DNA from: an uncultured Alkalilimnicola sp.
GTDB lineage: Bacteria; Pseudomonadota; Gammaproteobacteria; Nitrococcales; AK92
Length of the DNA stretch: 38,197 nt
Direction of reading: 5' to 3'
NCBI GenBank assembly: GCA_937951875.1
Contig: CALGAN010000040.1
Location: 1-38,197 of the forward strand
Program-made: the position numbers and the translations under genes
The notes under the pieces: generated by a model
Databases searched by the model: none
Told to the model about the DNA's origin: nothing
The model's input: the letters and a program-made list of their open reading frames with translations, nothing else
Part shown: positions 8,267 to 16,153 of the stretch, one piece after another
Layout: each line of letters begins with the position of its first letter
Position numbering within the stretch: position 1 is the stretch's first letter

Positions 8267-9223
8267 TTAAGCGGCGCGCCGGCCGGCGCGCCGCTGCAGC
8301 AGAGTGAGAAACGACAGGCTGCGGCCGAGGTAGTAGAAATAGAACAGGCCGGTGTTCACCGCCCGCGCCAGCCACGGCGCATGGCGGTACTTGCGCCAGG
8401 TCGAGGCCAGCAGCAGGGCGATCAGCAGCAGCAGGCCGGCGCCGACGTAGCCGCCGCCGGACAGCACGACGCCGAGCAGCAGCAGCAGGTGGGCGAGAAC
8501 GAACAGCGCCGCCCCCACCGCCACCTTCGAGCGCAGGAACGAGCGCCACGAGCGCAGATCGCCGCGGCCGTGCCAAGCCTCGCGGCGCACGAACGCCCCC
8601 AGGGTCTTGGGGAAATCGTGATGCACCACCCGCAGCGCCGGATCGTTGACGATGATCGCGCCGGCCTGTCTGGCGCGCTGGCAGAACTCGTAGTCCTCGC
8701 CCGTCTCCAGGGCTTGGTCGAAGCCGCCGAGGCGCTCGAACAGCTCGCGCGCGATCAGCAAGTGGCCGCTGCCAAGGTGGGTGGATTCGGTCTCGCGCGC
8801 GAACTCGCGGAACCAGTGGCGCTCGATCCAGCCGCCGTCGTCCGGCGGTCCGCAATGGCTGCCGGTGATCGCCGGCCGCTCCCCGGCCAGCAGCTGCAGC
8901 GCCGCCGGCAAGTGCGCCTGCCAGTCGGCGGTGAGGGTCACGTCCGCGTCCAGGAACACCAGCACATGTCCACGCGCCTGGGCGGCGCCGAGGTTGCGCA
9001 CCGCGGCGATGGTGCCGTCCGGGCAGGACAGCACCCGGGCGCCGCCGCGCTGGGCCAGCGCCGCGGTGTCGTCGCTGGAGCCGTTGTCGACCACGATGAT
9101 CTCGTAGCGGTACGGCGGCGCGAACCGCCGGATGCTGGCCAGCGTGCGACCGATGTTGGCCGCCTCGTTGTAGGCCGGCAGCACGAACGACAGCAACGGT
9201 AGTGAATCGTCGGTGCGCCGCAT
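8267..9223 (-). CDS. Family 2 glycosyltransferase with C-terminal membrane helices
   Basis: The 318-residue GT-A glycosyltransferase begins with LSFVLPAYNEAANIGRTL (about 11-28), then IIVVDNGSSDDT. The DxD motif is FLDADVTL (about 93-100) and an ETGEDYEFCQRA element (about 170-181) supplies the ED motif. Two hydrophobic helices follow at about 232-272. It probably works at the inner face of the cytoplasmic membrane in EPS repeat assembly. The ATG at 9223 directly abuts the TGA of the upstream asparagine-synthase gene, so the two are translationally coupled. Its 3' end overlaps a perfect GC palindrome. Confidence 0.87.
   Translation of the reverse strand: MRRTDDSLPLLSFVLPAYNEAANIGRTLASIRRFAPPYRYEIIVVDNGSSDDTAALAQRGGARVLSCPDGTIAAVRNLGAAQARGHVLVFLDADVTLTADWQAHLPAALQLLAGERPAITGSHCGPPDDGGWIERHWFREFARETESTHLGSGHLLIARELFERLGGFDQALETGEDYEFCQRARQAGAIIVNDPALRVVHHDFPKTLGAFVRREAWHGRGDLRSWRSFLRSKVAVGAALFVLAHLLLLLGVVLSGGGYVGAGLLLLIALLLASTWRKYRHAPWLARAVNTGLFYFYYLGRSLSFLTLLQRRAGRRAA
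8270..8295. repeat. 26-bp perfect GC palindrome between convergent genes
   Basis: Positions 8270-8295 read identically on both strands (half-site AGCGGCGCGCCGG). It starts at the base after the stop codon of the minus-strand GT2 gene, as read toward the coding side, and therefore also encodes the last residues (RRAGRRA) of that protein. It is 13 bases beyond the stop of the convergent plus-strand gene. As RNA it forms an 11-bp stem with a GGCC loop in either direction. No U-tract follows, so a role as a bidirectional transcript end is inferred. Confidence 0.6.
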
Positions 9224-11224
9224 TCAGGCCACCTTGGCGAAGCCCGCAGCGCCAGCGCGGTACTGCTCGCGCCACGCCTGGAACATCAGCACCGCCCACA
9301 GCGGCAGGCTCATGTCGGCACCCGCCTGGTGCGCCCGCCAGCAGGCGCGCACCTGCGCCGGATCGAGCAGGCCGTCGGCGCGCAGCCGGGACTCGGCGAG
9401 CAGATCCTCGCCCCACGCGCGCAGCGGTCCACGCAGCCAGGCGGCCACCGGGACCGAGAAGCCCATCTTGGGCCGCTCGATCAGCGCGGCCGGGACGTAG
9501 CGGTACAGCACCTGGCGCAGCAGCCATTTGCCGCGTCCGGCGTTGATCTTCAGCGTCAGCGGGATGCGCCAGGCGAACTCGACCAGGCGGTGATCGAGCA
9601 GCGGCAGCCGCACCTCCAAGCCGACCGCCATGCTGGCCCGGTCGACCTTCACCAGATTGTCGCCGGGCAGATAGGAGATCTGGTCCCAGTACATGAAGTG
9701 GTCGCTCAGTCCGCCGGCGCCGGCCAGCCGATTGTCGCCGCGGATGGGCCCGGGCGGCTCGGCGATGCCGGGCAGCACGGCGGCCGGATCGGCCCAGTAC
9801 GACACCAGACGGCGGTACAGCGCGGTGGGATCGTCGGCGCGCAGCGCCAGCGCCAGCTTGTGCAGCTTGCCGCCGAGGTTGGCCTGGCGCAGCGGCGTGA
9901 CGAACGGCAATCCGCCGCGCAGCAGTCCGGCCAGCCGCTCCCATTGGCGCGCCGACAGCGCGGTGAGGCCACCGGCCAGCAGCGTCCGCACTGGCCGCGG
10001 CAGCCGGTCCCGGCGGTTCCACAGCCGCTCGGTCCAGAGGTAGCGGTTGTAGCCGGCGAACAGCTCGTCGCCGCCGTCACCCGACAAGGCCACCGTCACG
10101 TGGCTCCGCGCCAGGCGCGCGACCAGGGCGGTGGGAATCTGCGAGGGATCGGCGAACGGCTCGTCGTACAGCGTCGGCAGCTCCGGGATCAGCGCCAGCG
10201 CCTGCTCCGGGGAGACGTAGAGCTCGCTATGGTCGGTTCCTAGATGACGGGCCACCGCCCGGGCATGGGCCGCCTCGTCGTAGTCGCGCTGGTGGAAGCC
10301 GATGGTGAAGGTACGGATCGGGCGCGCGCTCTGGGCCTGCATCACCGCGACCACCGTGGACGAGTCGATGCCGCCGGACAGGAACGCGCCGAGCGGCACG
10401 TCGCTGATCATCTGCTGCGCCACCACCGTGCGCAGCAAGCCATCCAGCGCGTCCGCCGCGGCCTGCGGATCCTCGGTCAGCGGTTGCGCCAGCCCCTGCT
10501 CCGCCACCTGCCTGGCCGACCAATACGGCACCGGCCGCAGTTCATCGCCGTTCAGGCGCGCCAGACGCGCGGCCGGGATCGACAGCACCGTCCCCGGCGG
10601 CAGCTTGTATATGCCCCGATGGATCGAGTACGGCGCCGGCACGTAGCCGTAGCGCAGCAAGAGCAGCAACGCCGCGCGGTCCACCTCGCCGCGCCACTGC
10701 GGGTGCACGCGCAGCGCCTTGAGCTCGGAGCCGAACACCAGCGTGGAGCCGAGTACGCCGTAGTACAGCGGCTTCTCGCCCAGACGGTCGCGCACAAGGT
10801 GCAGGGTGCGCTCGGCACTGTCCCACAAAGCGAACGCGAACATGCCGCTCAGCCGCGGCAGCGCGCCGACCAGACCCCAGCGCTCCACCGCGGCCAGCAG
10901 CACCTCGGTGTCGGAGTGGCCGCGGAACGTCGCGCCACCGCTGCGCAGCGTCGCCGCCAGCTCGCGGAAATTGTAGATCTCGCCGTTGAAGACGATGTGA
11001 TAGCGACCGCTGGCCGAACGCATGGGCTGGGCGCCGGCGGCGGAGAGATCGACGACGGCGAGGCGGCGGTGCGCCAGCCCGACGCCGGACTGCGGCTCCA
11101 CCCAGACGCCGGCGGCATCCGGCCCGCGGTGGGCCAGCGCCGCGGCCATGGCTTCGAGCAATCCCAGCAGCCGCACCCGCTCGCCGCTCGGCTCGGCTTC
11201 CAGCACTCCGGCTATTCCGCACAT
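9224..11224 (-). CDS. asnB: Asparagine synthase-family glutamine amidotransferase (copy 1)
   Basis: This 666-residue protein transfers glutamine-derived ammonia to an adenylated carboxylate. The N-terminal Ntn glutaminase domain starts MCGIAG with Cys2 as nucleophile after Met removal. HRRLAVVDLS (52-61) and FNGEIYNF (79-86) hold the glutamine-site Arg, Asn and Glu. The synthetase domain has the ATP-binding PP-loop SGGIDSS at 283-289. The frame is open 48 codons upstream, but the start must be the ATG before Cys2; AGGAG lies 7 bases ahead. Homologues in EPS and O-antigen loci amidate uronic acids or similar groups rather than aspartate. It is co-transcribed with a GT2. A second, divergent copy lies at 23156-25144. 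Confidence 0.9.
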   Translation of the reverse strand: MCGIAGVLEAEPSGERVRLLGLLEAMAAALAHRGPDAAGVWVEPQSGVGLAHRRLAVVDLSAAGAQPMRSASGRYHIVFNGEIYNFRELAATLRSGGATFRGHSDTEVLLAAVERWGLVGALPRLSGMFAFALWDSAERTLHLVRDRLGEKPLYYGVLGSTLVFGSELKALRVHPQWRGEVDRAALLLLLRYGYVPAPYSIHRGIYKLPPGTVLSIPAARLARLNGDELRPVPYWSARQVAEQGLAQPLTEDPQAAADALDGLLRTVVAQQMISDVPLGAFLSGGIDSSTVVAVMQAQSARPIRTFTIGFHQRDYDEAAHARAVARHLGTDHSELYVSPEQALALIPELPTLYDEPFADPSQIPTALVARLARSHVTVALSGDGGDELFAGYNRYLWTERLWNRRDRLPRPVRTLLAGGLTALSARQWERLAGLLRGGLPFVTPLRQANLGGKLHKLALALRADDPTALYRRLVSYWADPAAVLPGIAEPPGPIRGDNRLAGAGGLSDHFMYWDQISYLPGDNLVKVDRASMAVGLEVRLPLLDHRLVEFAWRIPLTLKINAGRGKWLLRQVLYRYVPAALIERPKMGFSVPVAAWLRGPLRAWGEDLLAESRLRADGLLDPAQVRACWRAHQAGADMSLPLWAVLMFQAWREQYRAGAAGFAKVA

Positions 11225-11372
11225 CCCTGCGCTCCTGTCCCCCGGGCCAAGGCGATTCGCCCGGCGCGTCCCGTGGCCGATGTTGTAGCTATCTGCGGTG
11301 ATCGCTTGGAGAGCGCGGCCCCCGCGCCATGGCGGCTTCCAGCGCCGCTTCGCTCTTGTGTTGCACACGCAT

Positions 11373-11402
11373 AAAGGCGCTCCCGCGCGGGAACGCCTTT
11401 TT
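11373..11402 (-). terminator. Intrinsic-type terminator after the beta-helix gene
   Basis: AAAGGCG (11373-11379) pairs with CGCCTTT (11394-11400) around the palindrome TCCCGCGCGGGA, giving a long stem. On the minus strand it follows the beta-helix gene stop by about 50 bases and ends in a short U run; the plus strand has five T. It may work in both directions. The remainder of 11225-11450 shows only the ribosome binding site of the amidotransferase gene. Confidence 0.6.
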
Positions 11403-11450
11403 CAATGTGGGGGCGCAACCGCGCGGCCGAAATAGCCGCGCGGTCGCTCG

Positions 11451-12827
11451 TCACTGCGCGAGGATCAAACGCGGCGGGCTGGGCGGCGCCAGCTTGACGT
11501 CCTCGTCGGCGCCGTCGTCGTCCGGCAGCAGACCGATCGTCTCGTTGCCGGTGATGTAGGCGCCGGCATTGACCACGGCCCCGCTGCTACGACCGCCGAC
11601 CCGGCCCAGGCCGATGGCGGGAGAGCCGGCCGCCAGCCGGTAGTCGCGGGCGGCGGCGTTGACGAACTTCGGATCGCCCAGCCGGTCGTGCGCCGACAGC
11701 CCGAAGCCGCTGTTCTGCCAGCTCTGCAGCGACGTGAAGGTGGTGTTGGTGCTGTACAGGCCGATGACCACCTTCGGCTCGCGGTACAGCAGGTTGTAGT
11801 CCAGCACCTTGATCTCGTTGGTGTTGGGCGTGCGGGTGAAGAAATCCGCCATCGAGATGGACGGCGCGGTCCGATAGAAGATGTTGTTGTAGATGTACAT
11901 GCTCTGGCCGTGGGCGGTGCCGTGCACGGCCTTGGAGGTGTAGCCGGCGAAGGTGTTGTTGTAGATGTACACCTCGCGCAGCACGGTCGAGCTCTGGGTG
12001 TCCGACTCGAAGCCGCTGCTGCATTCCACCACGTTCTGGTAATAGCGCACGTTCTCGGTGACGCCGTCGACCTGGGTGTTGACCACCAGGCCGTAACCGC
12101 AGTTGTAGATGTGGTTGTAGCGCACGGTCAGGCCGGTGCTGCGGTATTTCTCCTTCACGCCGGCGGTGACGTCGTACATGACGTTGTGCTCGATGGTGAC
12201 GTCGCGGGTGTCGTAGGTCTTCACCGCCGACGCGTTCGAGCTGTTGCCGCTGTTGTGGACGTTGTAGAGCTTGTTGTTGCGCACCAGCACGTTGCTGGCC
12301 CGTTCGAGACGGATCGCCTCGGTATTGTCGCTGCTGTTGACGTAGGCGCCGTAGATGACATTGTTCTGGATCACCACGTCCTTGGCGTCGAACACCGCCA
12401 TGCCCTTGGGACCAGGATTGGGCACCACGAAGCCGTCGATCACCACATGGCTCTGGCCGGCCACGCCGATCGCCGGATTGGTGGCCGACGCCTGCAGCAC
12501 CGCCGCGTGCCGGGGCAGCGATTTGAAGGTGATGGGCTTGCCCGGCTCACCCGAGCGCGGTGGGACGATGGCCGGGCGGTTCCAGGCGCCGCCACTGCGC
12601 ACGTCATAGGTACCGGCCTTGACGTAGACGGTGTCGCCCGGCTGCAGCGAGGCCTTGGCGGCACGCTGCAAGGTGCGCCAGGGCAGGCTTTCGCTGCCGG
12701 GGTTGTTGTCGGAGGCGGCGGGATTCTGCTGATCGACGTAATAGTTGGCAGCCCAGACCGGGCTGCCGGCGAGCAACAGGCCGGCGATGATCAGGCGCTT
12801 GCCGATCATGGAGGATGTGCGCTGCAT
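11451..12827 (-). CDS. Secreted right-handed parallel beta-helix protein
   Basis: The 458-residue precursor has a clear Sec signal peptide: KR, then hydrophobic LIIAGLLLAG, with cleavage expected after SPVWA (near residue 26). The mature start NYYVDQQNPAASDNNPGS, followed by PWRTLQRA and GDTVYVKAGTY, is the usual N-terminal cap of secreted pectate-lyase-like beta-helix proteins. Repeats of the form VVIQNNVIYG, VLVRNNKLYNV, VTIEHNVMYDV and VYIYNNTFAG are parallel beta-helix coils. The tail is Asp-rich then Pro-rich (APPSPPRLILAQ). It is likely a periplasmic or extracellular polysaccharide lyase, epimerase or binding protein acting on the EPS; activity is not proven. It shares a transcript with the preceding jelly-roll protein, separated by a strong hairpin. 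Confidence 0.82.
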   Translation of the reverse strand: MQRTSSMIGKRLIIAGLLLAGSPVWAANYYVDQQNPAASDNNPGSESLPWRTLQRAAKASLQPGDTVYVKAGTYDVRSGGAWNRPAIVPPRSGEPGKPITFKSLPRHAAVLQASATNPAIGVAGQSHVVIDGFVVPNPGPKGMAVFDAKDVVIQNNVIYGAYVNSSDNTEAIRLERASNVLVRNNKLYNVHNSGNSSNASAVKTYDTRDVTIEHNVMYDVTAGVKEKYRSTGLTVRYNHIYNCGYGLVVNTQVDGVTENVRYYQNVVECSSGFESDTQSSTVLREVYIYNNTFAGYTSKAVHGTAHGQSMYIYNNIFYRTAPSISMADFFTRTPNTNEIKVLDYNLLYREPKVVIGLYSTNTTFTSLQSWQNSGFGLSAHDRLGDPKFVNAAARDYRLAAGSPAIGLGRVGGRSSGAVVNAGAYITGNETIGLLPDDDGADEDVKLAPPSPPRLILAQ

Positions 12828-12860
12828 ATCGTGTTCTTGCCTGGTTATTGGAAGGGAGCG

Positions 12861-12887
12861 GGGCCGCGGCGGATGCCGCCGCGGCCC
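12861..12887 (-). other. 12-bp perfect hairpin between the two secreted-protein genes
   Basis: GGGCCGCGGCGG (12861-12872) and CCGCCGCGGCCC (12876-12887) form a perfect 12-bp stem with a 3-base loop in the 80-base gap. No U-tract follows on the minus strand, so partial read-through is expected. It would suit differential expression or mRNA protection of the upstream gene. Confidence 0.6.
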
Positions 12888-12907
12888 GTGGCGCGGTGGG
12901 GTTGAGC

Positions 12908-13846
12908 TCAGGGCATGGCGACGCGCAGGTTGTGCGGCGCCGACGGCGGAGCCACGTCGCTCTGCGGCCGCTCGGTGGCGACCAGCAGCTCATCGACCCA
13001 GAAGCTCTGGCGCACCGGCGAACCGTCGCCGATGTACGGACCGATGGCCACCTGATTGATGCGCATGTCGGCGTTCTTGGCGGTACGCATCATGATGTTG
13101 GAACGGTCCAGGATCTTCTGGCCGTCGACCCAGATGCGGATCACGCCGTCCGGCTGGCCCTTGCCGCCGGCGATGCTGTTGAGCTTGAAATAAGCCTCCA
13201 CCAGGTGCCAGTCGCCCTTGTAATTCGGCCCCTGGGCGTCGGAGAAACTCTTGACGCCGGTCTTCCAGGTGCGGCCGTTGCGGTAGGTGGAGCCGGAGCG
13301 GTAGCAGGTAACGGTGGAATAGCCGTCGTCGCCGCCGTTGCAGCCGGCCACCGCGCGCGCCTCGGTGACCGTGGTCAGGTCGACGTTGATACGGCTGTTG
13401 TCGATATTCTTGGTGTCCTGGATGACGAATTGCAGCTGGCCGCCGTTATCCTCCAGATAAGCGGTCAGATAGGTTTCCGCCAAACCGCTCCATTCACTGT
13501 CCTTATTGGTCATGAAATAGAACTGGTGCGGATGGTAGGATTTTCCGGACCCCACCCAATTGCTGCTGTATTTAATGTAATAGCGGATATAAACCGATTC
13601 CGTTTCGGGAATCTTATGGCGGATCGCGCCGCCGCTGGTCGGCGTGGTGGCGCCGGCGTTGAAGGTGTACTGCGCGGAACCCGCGCCCTTGTACTTCTCG
13701 GCGGTGGAGATCTCCACCTTGGTGTTGTCGTACCAGCCCCGGGAAGCCAAGGCGGCGTCGTCGAAGTGCTCCTCCAGCAAGGTCTGGGCATAGGCGGGCG
13801 CCGTGAGCAGCGCCAGCAGCAGCGCGGAGACCGTCGTTCTCTTCAT
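12908..13846 (-). CDS. Secreted jelly-roll (concanavalin A-like) protein, polysaccharide lyase-like
   Basis: The 312-residue precursor starts with a typical signal peptide (MKRT, hydrophobic VSALLLALLTA, cleavage after PAYA near residue 20). The mature protein opens LLEEHFDDAALASRGWYDN, the common first strand of beta-sandwich domains, and has VYIRYYIKYSSNW, HPHQFYFMT and GVIRIWVDGQKILDRSN. These are elements of LamG/polysaccharide-lyase-type jelly rolls. The paired cysteines (AGCNGGDDGYSTVTCYR) may form a disulfide. The tail APPSAPHNLRVAMP resembles the first strand of a fibronectin III domain that then stops. Exact family and substrate are not recognised. A stretch around 13500-13620 is less GC-rich than the neighbours. 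It is the first gene of a two-gene secreted unit. Confidence 0.72.
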   Translation of the reverse strand: MKRTTVSALLLALLTAPAYAQTLLEEHFDDAALASRGWYDNTKVEISTAEKYKGAGSAQYTFNAGATTPTSGGAIRHKIPETESVYIRYYIKYSSNWVGSGKSYHPHQFYFMTNKDSEWSGLAETYLTAYLEDNGGQLQFVIQDTKNIDNSRINVDLTTVTEARAVAGCNGGDDGYSTVTCYRSGSTYRNGRTWKTGVKSFSDAQGPNYKGDWHLVEAYFKLNSIAGGKGQPDGVIRIWVDGQKILDRSNIMMRTAKNADMRINQVAIGPYIGDGSPVRQSFWVDELLVATERPQSDVAPPSAPHNLRVAMP

Positions 13847-14072
13847 GAAGTCACCACCAGAATTTTGCTTTTGCGTCGGGATGTATCCGGCGCGGGCGGG
13901 GCGGCCGTGGTCCCGCCGCTCGACCGTGGCGCATGCCCGGCCGAGAACCCGCCCGGCTATGACTGGATTCGGAGTGTAGCCCCCGGTCGAGCACCAAAAA
14001 TGACGCTCGTCACATCCCGACCCGCAAAGATTTATCAGCGGCTAATATTGAGAACTTCCGCACAGTATCGCC
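13847..14072 (-). promoter_or_regulatory. Putative promoter region of the secreted-protein unit
   Basis: This 226-base region follows the terminator of the large operon, so the secreted-protein genes need their own promoter here. A -10-like TACACT (minus strand, 13973-13978) is preceded 18 bases upstream by CATTTT, a weak -35. GGTGG lies just before the ATG at 13846. The -10 box is the only reasonable element I see, and the call is tentative. Confidence 0.3.
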
Positions 14073-14099
14073 CAAAAAATACGTCGCCAATTAGCGACG
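14073..14099 (-). terminator. Intrinsic terminator overlapping the stop codon of the large operon
   Basis: On the minus strand CGTCGC (14094-14099) and GCGACG (14082-14087) form a perfect 6-bp stem with a 6-base loop, followed by TATTTTTT. The loop contains the TAA stop of the O-antigen-ligase-like gene. This is the clearest intrinsic terminator in the EPS locus and marks the end of the about 20 kb operon. Confidence 0.75.
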
Positions 14100-15428
14100 C
14101 CAAGGCCGCCTGCGTTCGTCGCGCCGCCGCGCTGGCGGCGAAGAAACTGCGGAATTGGCGACGGCAATGGGCTGATCGAACACGGGCATCGTCTTCTTGG
14201 CGTAGTGCTGCCCCACCACCGCCATCCGCAACGCCACGGCGAACCCCAGCAGATACCAGAAGTGCGGGTAGTACAGCACCGTGACGAAAGCGCCGCTGAC
14301 TAGAAAGCCAACCAGCGACACGCGCATCGCCCGCCCGAGCAGTGCCATTTCCAGCTCCAGTGGTGTCGGCTGCGGCTTGGCCTCAATGGTGCGTGTGGCT
14401 TCGCGCGCGCGCCTGGCAAGCCCCACCGCCATGACGGTGAAGACGACGATACCGGGGATGCCTAGCTCCGGAATCAAGGTGAAATAGAGCGAGTGGGCGG
14501 CTCGGCCGGAAACCGAGCGCATCCGCACCGGGTCGTAGCCGCTGTTGGCCCGCGCCTCGTACTCACCGACCCGGAACGGGAAGTTGCCGGCGCCCACGCC
14601 CAACGGATTGTCGAGGAACATCGACCAGGCCAGCCCCCAGGAGTAGAGGCGCTCGTTGCGGGTGGCGTCCTGGACGTCGTGGATGCTGCGCACCTCCTCC
14701 TTGTAGCCGGCCGGCACCACCAGCAGCGCCAGCCCGGCCATGAGCGCCACCAAGATGAAGTTGCGCAGCCGGTTGCGCGAGAAGTAGACGATGCCCATCG
14801 CCACCGCCACCATGCCCAGGAAACCGCCGCGCGAGCCCGACACCACGATGGCGCCGACCATCAGGACCAGCGCCAGCGCGCAGGCAGCCCTGCCCAGCGC
14901 GCCGGCGCGCGGGGACTGCATCAGGAAGTAAGCGAACGGAATGGCCATGCCCATGGCCAGGGCCAGATCGTTCTCGTCGCTGAGGAAGCTGCCGGTGCCC
15001 ACCCCCTGGTGGCTGAGCGCGTAAACCGCCACCAGCGTCTGCAACAGCAGCCAGTAGCGGAAGAACCTCGCCAGCGCCTCCGGCTTGGCCAGGAACACGG
15101 TGGCCGGCAGGATCGCCGCCAGCAGGTAGTAGAGCGAGAACTTGGTGCTCTCCAGCACCCAGTACTGATTGACCGAGAACACCACGCTGGCGGCGGTGAT
15201 CAGGACGAACGCCAGGTACCACTTGATCAGTGGGTCGGCCGGCAGGCGTCCGCCGCTGTAGCGCAGCCACACCAGTGGGATGACGATCTGCAGCAGCATG
15301 GGCAGGCGCAGCGCGGCCAGCGGCGCGAACAAATCCTGCGGCCGCACGTACTCCATGAAGAAGTACAGGCACAGCAGCACGAACCCCAGCCCTAGCTTGG
15401 TGCGGTCGGCTTGGACGACGCCGCTCAT
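14091..15428 (-). CDS. O-antigen ligase/polymerase-like integral membrane protein
   Basis: The 445-residue protein has about ten to eleven predicted membrane helices, beginning LGLGFVLLCLYFFMEYVRPQDLF. The large periplasmic segment around SWGLAWSMFLDNPLGVGAGNFP and the Arg/His of GRAAHSLYFTLIPELG match the Wzy_C/WaaL pattern (LDNPLxGxG, then xHNxxLxxxxExG). It resembles the putative O-ligase family described with exosortase A EPS loci, an assignment made from memory of the family. It is the only Wzy/WaaL candidate in the window, so it may polymerise the EPS repeat. The ATG overlaps the TGA of the acyltransferase gene (ATGA). A charged Arg-rich tail follows the last helix. A strong terminator overlaps its stop. 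Confidence 0.83.
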   Translation of the reverse strand: MSGVVQADRTKLGLGFVLLCLYFFMEYVRPQDLFAPLAALRLPMLLQIVIPLVWLRYSGGRLPADPLIKWYLAFVLITAASVVFSVNQYWVLESTKFSLYYLLAAILPATVFLAKPEALARFFRYWLLLQTLVAVYALSHQGVGTGSFLSDENDLALAMGMAIPFAYFLMQSPRAGALGRAACALALVLMVGAIVVSGSRGGFLGMVAVAMGIVYFSRNRLRNFILVALMAGLALLVVPAGYKEEVRSIHDVQDATRNERLYSWGLAWSMFLDNPLGVGAGNFPFRVGEYEARANSGYDPVRMRSVSGRAAHSLYFTLIPELGIPGIVVFTVMAVGLARRAREATRTIEAKPQPTPLELEMALLGRAMRVSLVGFLVSGAFVTVLYYPHFWYLLGFAVALRMAVVGQHYAKKTMPVFDQPIAVANSAVSSPPARRRDERRRPWRR

Positions 15429-16153
15429 CGCGCTGCCTCCGCGCCGGGCCGCGCCTCGGCGCCCGGCAGGCGCTTGATGACGCGCGCCGGATTGCCTCCG
15501 ACCACGGTGTACGGCGGCACGTCGCGTACCACCACCGAGCCGGCGGCGACGATGGCGCCGTCACCGATGTGCACACCCTTGAGGATGATGGAGCCGGTGC
15601 CGATCCAAACGTCGTCGCCGATGATCACCGGCGCCACGTCGGCGGCGGTCATCGGGCCGTTGCCGCGACGCGCCAGCGGGTCGGTGGGATGGCTGTTGTT
15701 GTCGAAGATCTGCACCCCGCCGGCGATCAGGCAGTTGGCGCCGATCCGCACCTCGCGGGCGACGCTGATCAAGGTGCGATAATTGACATGGGTGTTGGGG
15801 CCGATCACCAGCCGCGCCCGGTCGTAGACCTTCAATCCCACCACCCAAGTCTGTTGGCCGCCGATGACCGCGCCGTCGCCGATCTCGATCTCGCCGTCGC
15901 CCAGCACCAGCGGCACCTCGCCCTGCCAGCGCACGCCGCGGCCGAGCCGCTGGCAGCGGTAGCCCATGATCTGCGCGCAGTACTGGTTGCACAGCCACTC
16001 CCACAGCGCATGGCGCAAGCGCCGCTCGGCGTACAGCAGCGCGCCGAGCGGACGCAGCCGCGGCAGGGTGAAGCGGCGCACGGCCGTGGCCACGCGGTAG
16101 AGCAAGTCCCAGAACGGTGTCTCGCGCCGGCGAATGCGTTCGACCACGCTCAT
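15425..16153 (-). CDS. Left-handed beta-helix (hexapeptide-repeat) acyltransferase
   Basis: The 242-residue cytoplasmic O- or N-acyltransferase probably acetylates a sugar of the EPS. The first 75 residues are basic and helical. Hexapeptide repeats run from about 80 to 225 (IEIGDGAVIGG, LVIGPNTHVNYRTLIS, VRIGANCLIAGGVQI, VIIGDDVWIGTGSII, VHIGDGAIVAAGSVV). FDNNSHPTDP inside the helix carries the likely catalytic His. The end DVPPYTVVGGNPARVIKRL is the usual hexapeptide-transferase signature. The frame extends upstream to 17266 only as a shadow. ATG 16153 overlaps the previous stop (ATGA) and the gene's TGA overlaps the next ATG, so it is tightly coupled on both sides. Confidence 0.9.
   Translation of the reverse strand: MSVVERIRRRETPFWDLLYRVATAVRRFTLPRLRPLGALLYAERRLRHALWEWLCNQYCAQIMGYRCQRLGRGVRWQGEVPLVLGDGEIEIGDGAVIGGQQTWVVGLKVYDRARLVIGPNTHVNYRTLISVAREVRIGANCLIAGGVQIFDNNSHPTDPLARRGNGPMTAADVAPVIIGDDVWIGTGSIILKGVHIGDGAIVAAGSVVVRDVPPYTVVGGNPARVIKRLPGAEARPGAEAAR

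Noticed and set aside
10244..11374. 376-codon plus-strand frame antisense to the amidotransferase
   Set aside because: Arg/Gln/His-rich shadow with no recognisable domain; the minus strand carries intact AsnB motifs.
12815..14284. 489-codon open frame on plus across the secreted-protein genes
   Set aside because: It is antisense to two genes with clear signal peptides and domains; its translation is low-complexity Val/Ala/Gly-rich with no motif, as expected for a GC-rich shadow frame.
14091..15428. Possible exosortase
   Set aside because: This polytopic protein has Wzy/WaaL features, and I see no exosortase-type Cys/Arg/His catalytic pattern.
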